Of a DNA stretch of 64,000 bases, positions 18,476 to 28,523 are shown piece after piece (positions within the stretch are counted from its first letter, which is position 1; every line of letters begins with the position of its first letter). Origin of the DNA: Sodalis praecaptivus (GTDB lineage Bacteria > Pseudomonadota > Gammaproteobacteria > Enterobacterales > Enterobacteriaceae). The notes below the pieces were generated by a model. That model searched no databases. It saw only the letters and a list, made by a program, of their open reading frames with translations, and had not been told where the DNA came from. The DNA lies in contig NZ_CP006569.1 of assembly GCF_000517425.1 (NCBI RefSeq), forward strand, positions 3,400,760 through 3,464,759, in the 5' to 3' direction. A program made the translations under genes and the position numbers.

Positions 18476-18492
18476 TGCACCAAACAGGTGCC
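18476..18492. promoter_or_regulatory. NtrC enhancer site for glnK
   Basis: TGCACC-AAACA-GGTGCC is a 17-bp near-perfect dyad matching the NtrC site form TGCACY-N5-GGTGCA. It lies about 140 bases upstream of the predicted sigma-54 start, a normal enhancer distance. No second full site is obvious nearby. Confidence 0.8.
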
Positions 18493-18694
18493 TGATGCTA
18501 AAAAACGGTGCGTCTGTCACAAATTTGGCACACAAATGCCCACTCGCAGTGCGTACCGCGGCGAATGGGCATCCCATTGGCGCTTACGATGACGAAACGG
18601 CGAGGGGAAATCGTGGCGCCTGAGGGATAAAGGCAAATGTTATTGCCGCACGGCGGCGAAAGGGTAAAGGTATCGCTAAGCCGGCGGCCCGGCC

Positions 18695-20470
18695 TTAACC
18701 GGGCAATGCCTGGGGCGCGTCGGCGCGCAGCGCCTGTCCCGCCTGCTGCAGCTGATACATTCGATAATAGCGGCCTCGCGCCTGCAGCAGGGCGGCATGG
18801 GTGCCCCGCTCCACCGCCTCGCCCCGATGCAGCACCAGGATTTGATCCGCCTCGACCACCGTCGACAGCCGGTGGGCTATGACCACCAGCGTCGTATGGC
18901 GCCGCACCGCCACCAGCGCGCGGGCAATCGCCTGTTCAGTACCGGAATCGATATTGGCGGTGGCCTCATCGAGAATCAATACCGCCGGCGTGGACACCAG
19001 CACCCGCGCCAGAGCCAGCAATTGCTTTTGCCCGACCGACAAAGTGTTGCCCTGTTCACCCAGTTCGGCGAACACTCCCCCCGGTAGCGAGCGTACCAGC
19101 GCCGCCAGTTGCACCTGCTCTAACGCGCGCCAGACCTGTTGTTCGCTTATCTCCCGTCCGAGGGTGACGTTGCCATAGACCGTGTCAGCCATGACGACCG
19201 GATCTTGCTGCACCATTGCCACCCCCTGGCGCAAGACGCGATGGCTAAGAGTCTCTATGGGCCGGCCGTCCAGTAACAGCGTCCCCGCGCTGACCGGATA
19301 GTAGCCCATCATCAGGCTGGCCAGGGTACTCTTGCCGCTGCCGGTATGCCCCACCAGGGCGATAAAACTTTTCGCCGGCGCCATTAGCGAAATGTCGCGC
19401 AACACCGGCGATCCCTGGCGATAGGCAAAGTGCAGGTGGCGCAATTCGATGGCGCCACCGCTCAGGGAAACATCATCCGTGCCGTACCGTTGCGCGGGAC
19501 CGTCCATCAGTTCAAAGATACGTTCTCCCGCGACCGCCGCCTGCTGCATGATGGACTGCTGGGATGTCAGCTCAATCAGCGGCTCGTTGAGCCGGCCGAG
19601 GTAATTGATGAAGGCGTAAAGCACCCCCACACCTATCGCCCCGCGCGGACTTAGCCCAAACAGCAGCAGCATGCCGCACAATATCAGCGCAAACAGCAGG
19701 CTGAGCAGCGGGCGCAGCAGATAGCCCTCCAGCCGTAGCGTCGCCATACGGGTTTGGAAGTGGGCGTGGCTTGCCCGCTGTAGCTTGTCGCCGAAACGCC
19801 GCTGCTGGCGGAATTGCTGAATTACCCCCATCCCGTTGATGGCTTCATTAAAACCATCATTGATATCGGCGACATAGGCCCGCATCCGCCGCACGATTGG
19901 CGTGCTGTAATGCTGATACAGCCACATCACCACAATGACCACTGGAAACAGCACCAGCGAGATACTCGCCAGCCGCCAGTCCAGCAAAAACATCGCCACC
20001 AGCATGGCGCTGATTAACGCCACGCTGCGCAGCACGGAGGCCACCACCGTGACGTACAGATCTTTCACCACTTCGGTATCGTTGGTCACCCTGGAAATGA
20101 GCTGCCCTACCGGCTGAGTATCGAATACGCCTAACGGCTGGCGCAGCGCGGCATCCATGACTTCCGTTCTCAACTGCTGCACGACGCTTAACGCGGTGCG
20201 GTTGAATAACAGCGCCTGGTAATAGCGCAGCGCCGCCGACAGCACCTGTAGCGCGAGGAAAATCGCCACCAGACCGGCCACCGTCCAGGGCGGCAGGACT
20301 TTCTCGGGCAGAATATGGTCGATGAAATAGCTAATGACTATCGGTCCGGCGACTTCCGCCGCTGCCGCTAGCCATAACATCAGAGCCGCCAACGTCAACG
20401 GCCTGCGGTAGGGCCGGCCATAGGCGAGTAGCCGTTTAAGGGGGGGCCAAAGGCTAGTCCAGCTGCGCAT
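18695..20470 (-). CDS. mdlB: ABC multidrug exporter half-transporter MdlB
   Basis: MdlB is an inner-membrane ABC exporter half, presumed to pair with MdlA as a heterodimer; its substrate is not known. The start at 20470 ([18 protein letters not shown]) gives 591 residues (E. coli 593). Six transmembrane helices occupy about residues 20-310. The nucleotide domain has GHTGSGKST (Walker A), [15 protein letters not shown] (signature) and [15 protein letters not shown]. The frame is open 50 codons further upstream inside mdlA, but homology starts at 20470. It overlaps mdlA by 17 bases. Confidence 0.95.
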   Translation of the reverse strand: MRSWTSLWPPLKRLLAYGRPYRRPLTLAALMLWLAAAAEVAGPIVISYFIDHILPEKVLPPWTVAGLVAIFLALQVLSAALRYYQALLFNRTALSVVQQLRTEVMDAALRQPLGVFDTQPVGQLISRVTNDTEVVKDLYVTVVASVLRSVALISAMLVAMFLLDWRLASISLVLFPVVIVVMWLYQHYSTPIVRRMRAYVADINDGFNEAINGMGVIQQFRQQRRFGDKLQRASHAHFQTRMATLRLEGYLLRPLLSLLFALILCGMLLLFGLSPRGAIGVGVLYAFINYLGRLNEPLIELTSQQSIMQQAAVAGERIFELMDGPAQRYGTDDVSLSGGAIELRHLHFAYRQGSPVLRDISLMAPAKSFIALVGHTGSGKSTLASLMMGYYPVSAGTLLLDGRPIETLSHRVLRQGVAMVQQDPVVMADTVYGNVTLGREISEQQVWRALEQVQLAALVRSLPGGVFAELGEQGNTLSVGQKQLLALARVLVSTPAVLILDEATANIDSGTEQAIARALVAVRRHTTLVVIAHRLSTVVEADQILVLHRGEAVERGTHAALLQARGRYYRMYQLQQAGQALRADAPQALPG

Positions 20471-22226
20471 CGCCCGCCTCCTTGGGTTCCTGTTCGAGGG
20501 CGGCTTCCAACTGCTGGTAGCGGTACATATCCCGGTACCAGCCCGGCTGGTGCAGCAGCGCGGCGTGATCGCCGCGCTGGCCGATGCGGCCCTGTTTAAG
20601 CACCAGGATCTCGCTCGCACCCTGCAGCGCCGACAGCCGGTGCGCGGTAATGATCACCGTTCGGTGGACACCCCAGCGACGCAGATTATGCAATATGCTA
20701 TGTTCGGTACGCCCGTCAACCGCCGATAACGCGTCATCCAGGACGAGAATTTCCGCCTCCAGCAAGAGCGCTCGGGCAATCGCCAGACGCTGTTTCTGCC
20801 CGCCGGACAGCATAACGCCGCGTTCCCCGACCTCTGTCTGGTACCCCTTAGCAAGACGCAGTATGTCGTCATGTATGCAGGCCAACCGTGCCGCCTCTTC
20901 GATCTGCTCCGCCGTGGCGTCCGGCCGGCCAAGGGCGATATTGCTGGCCACGCTGTCAGAAAACAAAAAAGGCGTCTGGCTCACCACCGCCAGCCGACTG
21001 CGCCATTGATCGAGCGCCAGCGCGGTCAAAGGCAGATCGTGAAAGCGTATCTCCCCTTCGCTGACGTCAAACTGCCGCAGGATTAGCGCCAGTAGCGTGC
21101 TTTTGCCGGCGCCGGTAGGGCCGCACACGCCCAGCATCTGCCCGGGCGCCAGCGTCAGATGTATATCCTGTAACGCATGCTCTTTAGCGTGGGGGTAACG
21201 AAAGGCATTAATCGCCACCCTCAACGTTCCCCGCCCCGCGGGAAGAGATAACGCGCCATCCTCGACTTCTGGCCCCTCTTCCAACGTCTGGCGGATGCGA
21301 CTGTAGGCCGCGCTGCCGCGCTCGACAATATTGAACATCCAGGCAAGGGCGAGCATGGGCCAGATCATCAGCCCGAGATACATGATAAAGCTGGTCAGTT
21401 GACCGAGCGTCATGGCGCCACGCAGCACCAGCCAGCTGCCGCCGCCGACCGCCAGCAAATTTGATAACCCTACCGCCAGGTAAATAGTCGGGTCGAAGCG
21501 GGCATCTACCCGGGCCACGCGCATGTTTTTATCACCGGCCTCCGCGGCGACGGCGGCGAAACGCGCCGACTGATGCTGTTCCAGACCGAACGCCTTGATC
21601 ATCCGAATGCTGGTCAGATTTTCCTGCGCCTGGTTGTTGAGCGAGGAGAACGCCGCCTGCGCCACGCGAAAGCGCTGATGCAGGCGCTGGCCGTCCCGCT
21701 TGATGAGCACCGCCATTATCGGCATCGGCAACAGCGCCAACAGCGTCAGTTGCCAGCTGATTTGCAAACTCATCACCAACAATACCGAGCAGCCCATCAC
21801 CAGTGAATCCACCAGCGTCAGCACCCCTTCACCGGCGGCGAGGACCACGCGGTCCACATCATTGGTGGCGCGCGCCATCAAATCGCCGGTACGATGGCGC
21901 AGATAAAAGCCCGGCAATTGCCGGCTCAGCAACTGGTAAAGCCGGTCGCGCAGTTCTACCGCCAGCCGGTATGCGGCGCCAAATAATAATACTCGCCAGA
22001 CATAGCGCAGCCCATAGACCAGCACCGCGGTAAAGACCATCACCCCTAGCCACAGCGCGAGACGCCGCCCGCTGGCGTTGCCGGCCACCACGCTATCGAT
22101 AATCATCCCCACCAGCCGCGGCGGCACTAATTGCAATAGCGCGATAATGATCAGTAATGTCACAGCACCCAGGTATTGCCGCCACTCGCGGCGAAAAAAC
22201 CATCCTAATTGTGCAAATAATCTCAC
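20454..22226 (-). CDS. mdlA: ABC multidrug exporter half-transporter MdlA
   Basis: MdlA is the partner half-transporter of MdlB. The 590-residue product equals the E. coli length. N-terminal membrane helices begin at [28 protein letters not shown]. The nucleotide domain has [25 protein letters not shown] and [15 protein letters not shown]. It is the first gene of the mdlA-mdlB pair. Upstream lies a divergent 521-base gap with an 8-bp repeat tract instead of the E. coli decR/cof genes. Confidence 0.95.
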   Translation of the reverse strand: MRLFAQLGWFFRREWRQYLGAVTLLIIIALLQLVPPRLVGMIIDSVVAGNASGRRLALWLGVMVFTAVLVYGLRYVWRVLLFGAAYRLAVELRDRLYQLLSRQLPGFYLRHRTGDLMARATNDVDRVVLAAGEGVLTLVDSLVMGCSVLLVMSLQISWQLTLLALLPMPIMAVLIKRDGQRLHQRFRVAQAAFSSLNNQAQENLTSIRMIKAFGLEQHQSARFAAVAAEAGDKNMRVARVDARFDPTIYLAVGLSNLLAVGGGSWLVLRGAMTLGQLTSFIMYLGLMIWPMLALAWMFNIVERGSAAYSRIRQTLEEGPEVEDGALSLPAGRGTLRVAINAFRYPHAKEHALQDIHLTLAPGQMLGVCGPTGAGKSTLLALILRQFDVSEGEIRFHDLPLTALALDQWRSRLAVVSQTPFLFSDSVASNIALGRPDATAEQIEEAARLACIHDDILRLAKGYQTEVGERGVMLSGGQKQRLAIARALLLEAEILVLDDALSAVDGRTEHSILHNLRRWGVHRTVIITAHRLSALQGASEILVLKQGRIGQRGDHAALLHQPGWYRDMYRYQQLEAALEQEPKEAGDAQLD

Positions 22227-22400
22227 GAGGCGTTATTCCAAAAATAAAAAGGGCCGGACAGCCGCGCCGAGCGCCAGGCGCTATTGTGGCCGTATTATAC
22301 CGTGATTAAGAAATTTATGCTGGTTCAACCCTGGCGGGGACCGAAAGCCATGGGGGCGCGGCGCTGTTATCGCCCTCACCGCAGGGAGTGGTGATTCAGT

Positions 22401-22568
22401 GGCCGAAAGGTTAAATGGCCAAATGGCTGAAGGGTCAATTGCTCAAACGGCTAACGGGCCGATAAGGCAACTTGTCGAATAGTTGAATGGTGTTATGCCG
22501 ATGGTGTGATTGGCCAACGGGTCGAATGGACGATGGGTTGAATGGCTAATTGACCGGATGACGATTAA
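22401..22568. repeat. 8-bp period degenerate tract (GGYYRAAT-like)
   Basis: Roughly twenty consecutive octamers follow the pattern GG-pyrimidine-pyrimidine-purine-A-A/G-N, for example GGCCGAAA, GGTTAAAT, GGCCAAAT, GGCTGAAG, GGTCAATT, later GGCCAACG, GGTCGAAT, GGACGATG, GGTTGAAT, GGCTAATT. A few units in the middle drift by a base. No open frame spans it in a meaningful way. It sits in the divergent gap between mdlA and the PLP-dependent enzyme gene, about 180 bases before the latter. Confidence 0.75.
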
Positions 22569-22747
22569 GCCGGCGTGGTAATTTATCACTAGAATTTACG
22601 CCGCGATCACCAGATAATATATTCTCTTTTTATGGCGATAAAAGAGAAATTATTTCTCCAAATTATGATAATGATGCAATAAATAGCAAACCCTTTTTCC
22701 GCTATTGCGGTTAGGCTAGGTTTAAATTACCAATAAGGACATGAGTC

Positions 22748-23785
22748 ATGTCGTCATGGGCAGCACGGGCGGTTAACGAGATAGCGAGCGACTTCCAGCG
22801 CTCGGCGGATACCCATTTAATCCGGCTTACGTTGCCGGCCTTTCCCAATATTATCTTCTACCTAAAAGATGAGAGCACCCACCCTTCCGGCAGCCTAAAG
22901 CATCGGCTCGCCCGATCGTTGTTTCTCTACGGGCTTTGTAACGGCTGGATCCGTCAGGGCATGCCTATTATTGAAGCATCATCCGGCAGCACCGCCGTGT
23001 CCGAAGCCTATTTCGCCCGCCTGCTTGGCCTGCCTTTTATTGCCGTGGTGCCGGAATGTACCGCGCGGCGAAAAATCGAGCAAATCGAGCATCACGGCGG
23101 CCGCTGTCATTTCGTCAGCCACGGCGGATTGATTTACGATGAGGCGAAACGGCTGGCGCGCGAGCAAAACGGCCATTATATGGATCAGTTTACCTACGCC
23201 GAACGGGCTACCGACTGGCGGGGAAATAATAATATTGCCGAAAGCATTTGGCGCCAGCTGGCACGCGAGCCGTTTCCGCAGCCGTCCTGGATGGTGATGA
23301 GCGCCGGTACCGGCGGCACCTCTGCGACGCTTGGACGTTATATCCGCTATCAGGGCCACCCGACTCGTTTGATGGTCGTCGACCCGGAAAATTCCGTGTT
23401 CCATGCATTTTTTCGCCAGCGCGATCCCGAACTGACCCATAATCGGCCCAGCCGTATTGAAGGTATTGGCCGGCCCCGGGTCGAGCCGTCGTTTATCCCT
23501 GATGTGATCGATGAAATGATGACCGTGCCCGACGGGGCCAGCATCGCCACGCTAGGGTGGCTGGAACCGCTGCTCGGCCGCCGCGTGGGTGGCTCTACCG
23601 GCACCAACATGTGGGGCGCGCTGCAATTGGCCAAACGTATGCGCGCCGCCGGCGAAGCGGGGGCCATCGTCACGTTATTATGCGACGGCGGCGAACGCTA
23701 TAGCGATACTTACTATCAGCCGACATGGGTGAAGGAACATATCGGCGATATTCGTCCGTGGCAGATTGAGCTGGAAAACCTGTAA
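22748..23785 (+). CDS. PLP-dependent cysteine synthase/desulfhydrase family enzyme
   Basis: This is a fold-type II pyridoxal-phosphate enzyme of 345 residues, likely acting on cysteine or a related amino acid. The PLP lysine is K51 in [14 protein letters not shown]. The substrate loop is [19 protein letters not shown] (from residue 79), and the phosphate-binding loop is GTGGTSAT (187-194). The C-terminal VGGSTGTN and [15 protein letters not shown] are typical of cysteine synthase-like proteins. Some enterobacteria have such a desulfhydrase beside a DecR-like cysteine-sensing regulator. Here the regulator (decR in E. coli) is missing. Whether it degrades cysteine or makes it cannot be told from sequence. 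Confidence 0.8.
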   Translation: MSSWAARAVNEIASDFQRSADTHLIRLTLPAFPNIIFYLKDESTHPSGSLKHRLARSLFLYGLCNGWIRQGMPIIEASSGSTAVSEAYFARLLGLPFIAVVPECTARRKIEQIEHHGGRCHFVSHGGLIYDEAKRLAREQNGHYMDQFTYAERATDWRGNNNIAESIWRQLAREPFPQPSWMVMSAGTGGTSATLGRYIRYQGHPTRLMVVDPENSVFHAFFRQRDPELTHNRPSRIEGIGRPRVEPSFIPDVIDEMMTVPDGASIATLGWLEPLLGRRVGGSTGTNMWGALQLAKRMRAAGEAGAIVTLLCDGGERYSDTYYQPTWVKEHIGDIRPWQIELENL

Positions 23786-23882
23786 CGGCAAACAACCGCC
23801 GCAATCTTCGCCGCCCGCTACTGTTCATCCGCAGGCAGAGACAGTACCCTATACCCTTTGCCATGAAGAGTGAAGGTAACAG

Positions 23883-24578
23883 ATGAAACGAGCGGTGGTG
23901 GTGTTTAGCGGCGGGCAGGATTCAACCACCTGCCTTATCCAGGCCTTAAATCAGTACGACGAAGTCCATTGCGTTACCTTCGATTATGGCCAGCGCCATC
24001 GGGCGGAAATTACCGTCGCCCGCGAGCTGGCGATACAGTTGGGCGCGCGGGCGCACAAGGTGATCGACGCCGGCCTGCTTAATGCGCTGGCGGTCAGCAG
24101 CCTCACCCGCGACAACATTCCGGTTCCGGGCTACGAGGACACGCCCGATGGTCTGCCCAGCACCTTTGTGCCCGGTCGCAACATCCTGTTTTTGACGCTG
24201 GCCGCCATCTACGCCTATCAGGTCGAGGCGGACGCGGTCATCACCGGCGTGTGCGAGACGGATTTCTCCGGTTATCCCGATTGCCGCGACGACTTTATCA
24301 AAGCGCTGAACCACGCGGTCAATCTTGGTATGGCGCGCGAATTGCAATTCGTCACGCCGCTAATGTGGCTGGACAAGGCTGAAACCTGGGCGCTGGCGGA
24401 TTATTACCATCAACTTGAAAGGGTGCGGCAGGATACGCTGACCTGCTACAACGGCATCAAAGGTGATGGCTGTGGACAGTGCGCAGCCTGCCATTTACGC
24501 GCGCGCGGGCTTGCGGCGTATCGCGCGCAGCCGCAGGCGGTGATGGCTTCACTGAAAGCTAAAACCGGCCTGCGCTGA
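23883..24578 (+). CDS. queC: 7-cyano-7-deazaguanine synthase QueC
   Basis: QueC converts 7-carboxy-7-deazaguanine to preQ0 with ATP and ammonia, in the queuosine tRNA pathway that ends with Tgt and QueA at the other end of this window. The 231-residue protein (E. coli 231) has the PP-loop motif SGGQDSTT (residues 9-16) and the zinc cluster [19 protein letters not shown] near residues 189-206. It starts 97 bases after the PLP-enzyme gene, which lies where E. coli has other genes. It is convergent with the comEA-like gene. Confidence 0.97.
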   Translation: MKRAVVVFSGGQDSTTCLIQALNQYDEVHCVTFDYGQRHRAEITVARELAIQLGARAHKVIDAGLLNALAVSSLTRDNIPVPGYEDTPDGLPSTFVPGRNILFLTLAAIYAYQVEADAVITGVCETDFSGYPDCRDDFIKALNHAVNLGMARELQFVTPLMWLDKAETWALADYYHQLERVRQDTLTCYNGIKGDGCGQCAACHLRARGLAAYRAQPQAVMASLKAKTGLR

Positions 24579-24597
24579 AAGCGCCATGCTCCCGCAC

Positions 24598-24950
24598 CGC
24601 CCTAGCCAAGCGGCCTTGAGCATCTGATATCGCTGCGGTCAGACCCAGCAAGCAGGCTCGCAGTTAATTCCCCTGCGCCATCAGACCCAGCCAAACGGCG
24701 CTCAGCATCTAATACCCCTGCGCCATCAGACCCAGCCAAGCGGCGCTGAGCATCTAATACCCCTGCGCCATCAGACCCAGCCAAGCGGCGCTGAGAATCT
24801 AATACCCCTGCGCCATCAGACCCAGCCAAGCGGCGCTGAGCATCTAATACCGCTGCGCCGTCGGAGCCAGCAAGCACGCTCGCAGTTGATTCCTCCTGCG
24901 CCAACAGACCCAGCTAAGCGGCGCTGACTGCTTGATACCGCTGCGCCGCT
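24598..24950. repeat. 45-bp degenerate tandem array, about 8 units
   Basis: Four central units of exactly 45 bp start at 24683, 24728, 24773 and 24818 and are nearly identical (AGACCCAGCCAAGCGGCGCT, then a TAATACCCCTGCGCCATC end). Flanking units are shorter or diverged: 24641-24682 (42 bp), 24863-24905 (43 bp), one before 24640 and one from 24906. Because 45 is a multiple of three, the minus strand has an open frame (24904-24602) coding a 15-residue repeat with LAGSDGAGVLDAQRR as the unit. No real start or homologue supports it as a gene. The array occupies the queC/comEA-like convergent gap where E. coli has ybaE and fadM. Confidence 0.85.
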
Positions 24951-25061
24951 CGCCCCCGCCGAACGTCGCTGACAGCGGTTAGCGCGGTGCCATCCCCTCC
25001 ACGCGGCGCTGGAGCCATCAGCGCGCCCGTGCAACGCCGTACTTACCTTTTCCCGCGACGC

Positions 25062-25772
25062 TTAGAGCTTCAGGCAATCCTTGATCCGGGCCATCGTTGC
25101 CGGACCGATACCTTTCACTTTTTCCAAATCTTCAATACGCTCAAACGGACCGTGCTGCTCACGATAATCAATAATCGCCTGGCCCTTTTTGGGCCCGATG
25201 CCTTTCAACCCGTCCACCAATTCGTCAAGGGAGGCGGTATTGATACTGATTCTGTCTTCATCCTCCTCCGTGCTGTCCGCACCCGGCGCGGCATCCGGTG
25301 CGGGTTCCGCCACGCGCTGGCCTTGCGCCGGCCCGGCGCTCTGCCTATTGCCGCTCGGCGGCGTACCGCCGGCGCCGTCTTTCACCCTACCGCCCGTGGT
25401 TTTTTTTTCCTGCTTCGCCCCAGCCCGCCCTTTGCTACCGGCGGGTTTAGGATGCGCCTTAACGCTGGCCGTGGGCCGTTCGGCTTTTTCTTGCTTACTG
25501 TCCGAGGTACTGCGGGTCGTGGTCCGTTCGACTTCTTCCTGCTTGTCATCCGAAGGGGCGGTATCCGTCGCCTGGTAATCCATCGGCGTCATCGCGCCCT
25601 CCAGCGGCAGCGTCGCCTCGAACGAAACGGGATCGGTCTGAGTGGCCTTATCGGCGGTGGCGGGTTTTTCCGCCGTGCCACCGGCGAGGGTGGCCCGCGC
25701 CGGTGACACGTGCTGCAGGGACAAAACAGCGATGAGGGTCAATAACGTCCTGGTGAATATCGGCTGTCGCAT
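25062..25772 (-). CDS. ComEA-like helix-hairpin-helix protein with long charged spacer
   Basis: This is a secreted DNA-binding-type protein at the position of E. coli ybaV. A signal peptide (about residues 1-27, ending SPARA) is followed by a low-complexity, Lys/Glu/Ser/Thr/Pro/Gly-rich spacer to about residue 170. The C-terminal 62 residues carry two helix-hairpin-helix motifs: [20 protein letters not shown] and [16 protein letters not shown]. The product is 236 residues against 123 for E. coli YbaV, and the excess is all spacer. ComEA proteins bind incoming DNA in the periplasm, but no other competence gene is nearby, so a DNA-uptake role is only a possibility. ppiD follows after a terminator. 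Confidence 0.85.
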   Translation of the reverse strand: MRQPIFTRTLLTLIAVLSLQHVSPARATLAGGTAEKPATADKATQTDPVSFEATLPLEGAMTPMDYQATDTAPSDDKQEEVERTTTRSTSDSKQEKAERPTASVKAHPKPAGSKGRAGAKQEKKTTGGRVKDGAGGTPPSGNRQSAGPAQGQRVAEPAPDAAPGADSTEEDEDRISINTASLDELVDGLKGIGPKKGQAIIDYREQHGPFERIEDLEKVKGIGPATMARIKDCLKL

Positions 25773-25843
25773 GCTCTTCTCTCCTTAGTGTATTCCCGGC
25801 AGAGCATGCCCTGGCGTTCCAATTGCCGCTACCGCCGGCGATC

Positions 25844-25876
25844 AAAAACGCAACAGGCCGCGAAAGCGGCCTGTTG
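25844..25876 (-). terminator. Terminator between comEA-like gene and ppiD
   Basis: An 11-base perfect stem CAACAGGCCGC/GCGGCCTGTTG with loop GAAA is followed on the minus strand by CGTTTTT. It lies 40 bases after the ppiD stop and terminates ppiD. Confidence 0.88.
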
Positions 25877-25916
25877 GATTTGCACAGTTAACGGTAACGT
25901 TGCGGTCAGTGTCGCG

Positions 25917-27803
25917 TTATTGCATCTGCGCCGCCGCGCCCATTTTGATTTTCGCCGCCGCCCGCAGGTTCGCCAGCAGCGCATCAAAGGTCACGCCGGT
26001 CATCCCTTGATTCAGCTGGTCCACGAATGCTTTGCGCTGCTGCTCATCAAGCGATCGCGGCGTCACGCTATCCAGCGCAATCAGGACGATGTCCCCTTGC
26101 GCATTGGTGGCCATGCCGTAACTGCTTTTGCCCTGCGGCGGCTGCGGCAGCGTAAAGAGGGTTTGCGCCAGCGGATCGCCTTGGTTGGCGGAGTCGAAAT
26201 GCTGCACGGCGCTGAAGCTCAGGCCGGCGGCCTGCAGCGCCTCGGCGCCTTTATCGTTGCCCTGCTTCAAGGCGGCGAGCGCTTTTTCAGCGTCTACGCG
26301 GGCCTGCTCTACGGCTTTCTGGCGCTTCACTTCCTGCTCGACCCGCGCGCGCACATCCTCCAGCGGCTGCACATGTTCGGGACGGTGATCGGCAATACGA
26401 ATGACGAAAGCGCGGTTGCCGTCGACGGTGATCACATCCGAATTGCTGCCTGGCGCCCCCTTGCTTCCCAACAACGTCCCCTCGAACAGCACCTGTTTCA
26501 CCGCGTCATAATTCAGCGCCGCGGGCACGTCATCCCGGCTGAACCAGTCGGTCTCTTGCGCCTTGATGCCGGCAGCGGCTTCGGCCGATGCCAGCGTCTC
26601 GTTATCATTGCTGGCCGCATCGCTCACTTTTTGCTGTAGCGCATAATAGGCGTCGATGGCTTTCTCCTGTTTCACCTTCGCCGCCACCTCGTCATGCACC
26701 GCGCTCAACGGGCTGACCTGCGCCGGCGCGACATCGTCCAAACGGACAATGAGGAAGCCCACCGAGGATTTAATCACGCCCGACAGCTGGCCTTTTTCGC
26801 TCAGGTTGGCCTGTTTCAGCTCATCGAGGCTATCGCTGTCGCTTATCCAGCCGATATCGCCGCCGTTTTTCGCCGAAACGACATCGGTGGAGTGGGCTTT
26901 GGCCAGGGCGGAGAAATCGGCGCCCTGCTGCAATTGTTTCAGCCAGTCGTTAGCGTCGTTTTCGGTTTTGCTTTGGATAATGCTGTAGCGTTTACGCGCG
27001 GGGACGGTGAATTGATCGTGGTGCTGATCATACCAGGACTGGATCTCTTGTTCGTCGACGCTGGTTTTCGCCTGCATCGCTTCAGCGTCCATCGGGATAT
27101 AGCTCACCTTAAAGGTTTCCGGCGACAGGTACTGACTTTTGTGCGCGTGGTAACTGGCTTGGATCTCATCGTCGCTCGCGGTCTGCTTCGCCGCCAGCGC
27201 CGCGATATCAAACGTGGCCAGACGTGCGTCACGGGTTTGCACCGCAACCGCCAACAGTCGTTCGTTTTCCGCCGGTAACAGGAAGCCGGTGCCGCCAATG
27301 CCCTGAATAAGCTGTTGGGTAAGCAATTGTTTGCGCATCAGCGCGGCGTACTGATCCGGCGACAGCCCCATGTTGCCGATCAGGGCGCGGAATTTGGCGT
27401 TATCGAATTTATCCTCGGTGCGGAAAGCCGGGATGGCGAAGATCGCCTGTTTGATTTGATCGTCGCCGATAGCCAGTCCCAGCTTATCGGCATACTGATC
27501 CAGAAGGGTTTCATCAATCAATTGCGAGAGCACCTGCTGGCGCATCTGGCGCATGTAGCCTTCATTGGCCGCCAATTGGGAGAACTGTTCACCCATGGAT
27601 TCCTGCTGGCGGTTACGTTCGTTCTGCACCGCCTGCTCCAGCTGCGCACGGCTGATCTGCTGACCGTTCACCTTGGCGGCGTAGTCGCCATCGCCGCCGA
27701 TAAGATAGTTGCCTACCCCGGTCAGCACGAATGAAACAGCAATAAGCCCCAGAATAATTTTGAGCACGACGTGATTAGCGGCCGCGCGTAAATTGTCCAT
27801 CAT
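25917..27803 (-). CDS. ppiD: Periplasmic folding chaperone PpiD
   Basis: PpiD is an inner-membrane-anchored periplasmic chaperone near the SecYEG exit. The 628 residues (E. coli 623) begin MMDNLRAAANHVVLKIILGL, with one transmembrane helix at about residues 14-33. A SurA-like chaperone region follows, then a parvulin domain (RYSIIQSKTENDANDWLKQLQQGADFSALAKAHSTD near 266-302), and a second C-terminal chaperone segment. It lies between hupB and the comEA-like gene, as in E. coli. A terminator between hupB and ppiD suggests its own promoter. Confidence 0.96.
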   Translation of the reverse strand: MMDNLRAAANHVVLKIILGLIAVSFVLTGVGNYLIGGDGDYAAKVNGQQISRAQLEQAVQNERNRQQESMGEQFSQLAANEGYMRQMRQQVLSQLIDETLLDQYADKLGLAIGDDQIKQAIFAIPAFRTEDKFDNAKFRALIGNMGLSPDQYAALMRKQLLTQQLIQGIGGTGFLLPAENERLLAVAVQTRDARLATFDIAALAAKQTASDDEIQASYHAHKSQYLSPETFKVSYIPMDAEAMQAKTSVDEQEIQSWYDQHHDQFTVPARKRYSIIQSKTENDANDWLKQLQQGADFSALAKAHSTDVVSAKNGGDIGWISDSDSLDELKQANLSEKGQLSGVIKSSVGFLIVRLDDVAPAQVSPLSAVHDEVAAKVKQEKAIDAYYALQQKVSDAASNDNETLASAEAAAGIKAQETDWFSRDDVPAALNYDAVKQVLFEGTLLGSKGAPGSNSDVITVDGNRAFVIRIADHRPEHVQPLEDVRARVEQEVKRQKAVEQARVDAEKALAALKQGNDKGAEALQAAGLSFSAVQHFDSANQGDPLAQTLFTLPQPPQGKSSYGMATNAQGDIVLIALDSVTPRSLDEQQRKAFVDQLNQGMTGVTFDALLANLRAAAKIKMGAAAQMQ

Positions 27804-27942
27804 GGTGTGACAACACTCCGCTGTAAATGAATGAAACCTGTGCGCCGGTAAACGGGCTGGCCGCCTGCCGTAGCTCCCCGGAGCCGCTGCGCGTTAACGC
27901 TATTTCTCTGACAACGCCAACCCTGCTCTGTCAGCCAATCCA

Positions 27943-27972
27943 GAAAAAAAAAGCGCATCCTGATGATGCGCC
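27943..27972 (-). terminator. Terminator of hupB
   Basis: GCGCATC pairs with GATGCGC around a five-base loop (27953-27971), followed on the minus strand by a run of nine T residues (27951-27943). It is 68 bases after the hupB stop. Confidence 0.85.
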
Positions 27973-28039
27973 TTGTATTCTACCCTACCCGTCTGACTGC
28001 GTCAGGTATTAGTTGACGCATGCGAGACCGGGAAAGTGA

Positions 28040-28312
28040 TCAGTTCACCGCGTCTTTCAGCCCTTTACCGGCACGGAAGCCCGGTACCTTGGCAGCGGCG
28101 ATGGTGATCTCTTTACCGGTTTGCGGATTGCGTCCGGTACGGGCGGAACGCTCGCGCACGGTGAAGGTGCCAAACCCGACCAGCGCAACGTCATCTCCCT
28201 GCTGCAGCGACTCGGTAACCGAACCAATGATTGCATCCAGCGCACGTCCGGCGGCCGCTTTGGAAATATCAGCACCTGCGGCAATTTTGTCGATCAGTTG
28301 TGACTTATTCAC
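28040..28312 (-). CDS. hupB: DNA-binding protein HU-beta
   Basis: HU-beta is one subunit of the nucleoid protein HU, which bends and constrains DNA. The product is 90 residues from a GTG start at 28312 ([20 protein letters not shown] follows), exactly the E. coli length. It keeps the DNA-intercalating arm with [10 protein letters not shown] (proline near residue 63) and the C-terminus KGLKDAVN. The frame is open 53 codons further upstream, but homology and a GAGGGG ribosome binding site support GTG 28312. It sits between lon and ppiD, as in E. coli. Confidence 0.97.
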   Translation of the reverse strand: MNKSQLIDKIAAGADISKAAAGRALDAIIGSVTESLQQGDDVALVGFGTFTVRERSARTGRNPQTGKEITIAAAKVPGFRAGKGLKDAVN

Positions 28313-28455
28313 TTTTTCATCCCCTCTTGAATTCTCATGTCGCGGCGGATTTTTCCTTAAACGCGACAGCGCAGCTGTTATATCAAACCCAGTATGCCGG
28401 AGCAGACTAAACCTGCCCGCTGCCCCGACCCAACAGCTCACTAACTTAACGGTAC

Positions 28456-28499
28456 AAAAAAAGGCTGGCAAGTCCGAATTGGCCTGCCAGCCCCTTTTT
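28456..28499. terminator. Terminator between lon and hupB
   Basis: GGCTGGCA (28463-28470) pairs with TGCCAGCC (28485-28492). Minus-strand reading ends in seven T residues (28462-28456), and the plus strand has CCTTTTT. It lies just after the lon stop and can terminate lon. Confidence 0.82.
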
Positions 28500-28523
28500 A
28501 CCGGTTTATTTTACATAAACCCC

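Noticed and set aside
22227..22400. Remnant of decR or cof upstream of mdlA
   Set aside because: I looked for segments of either protein in both directions and recognised none.
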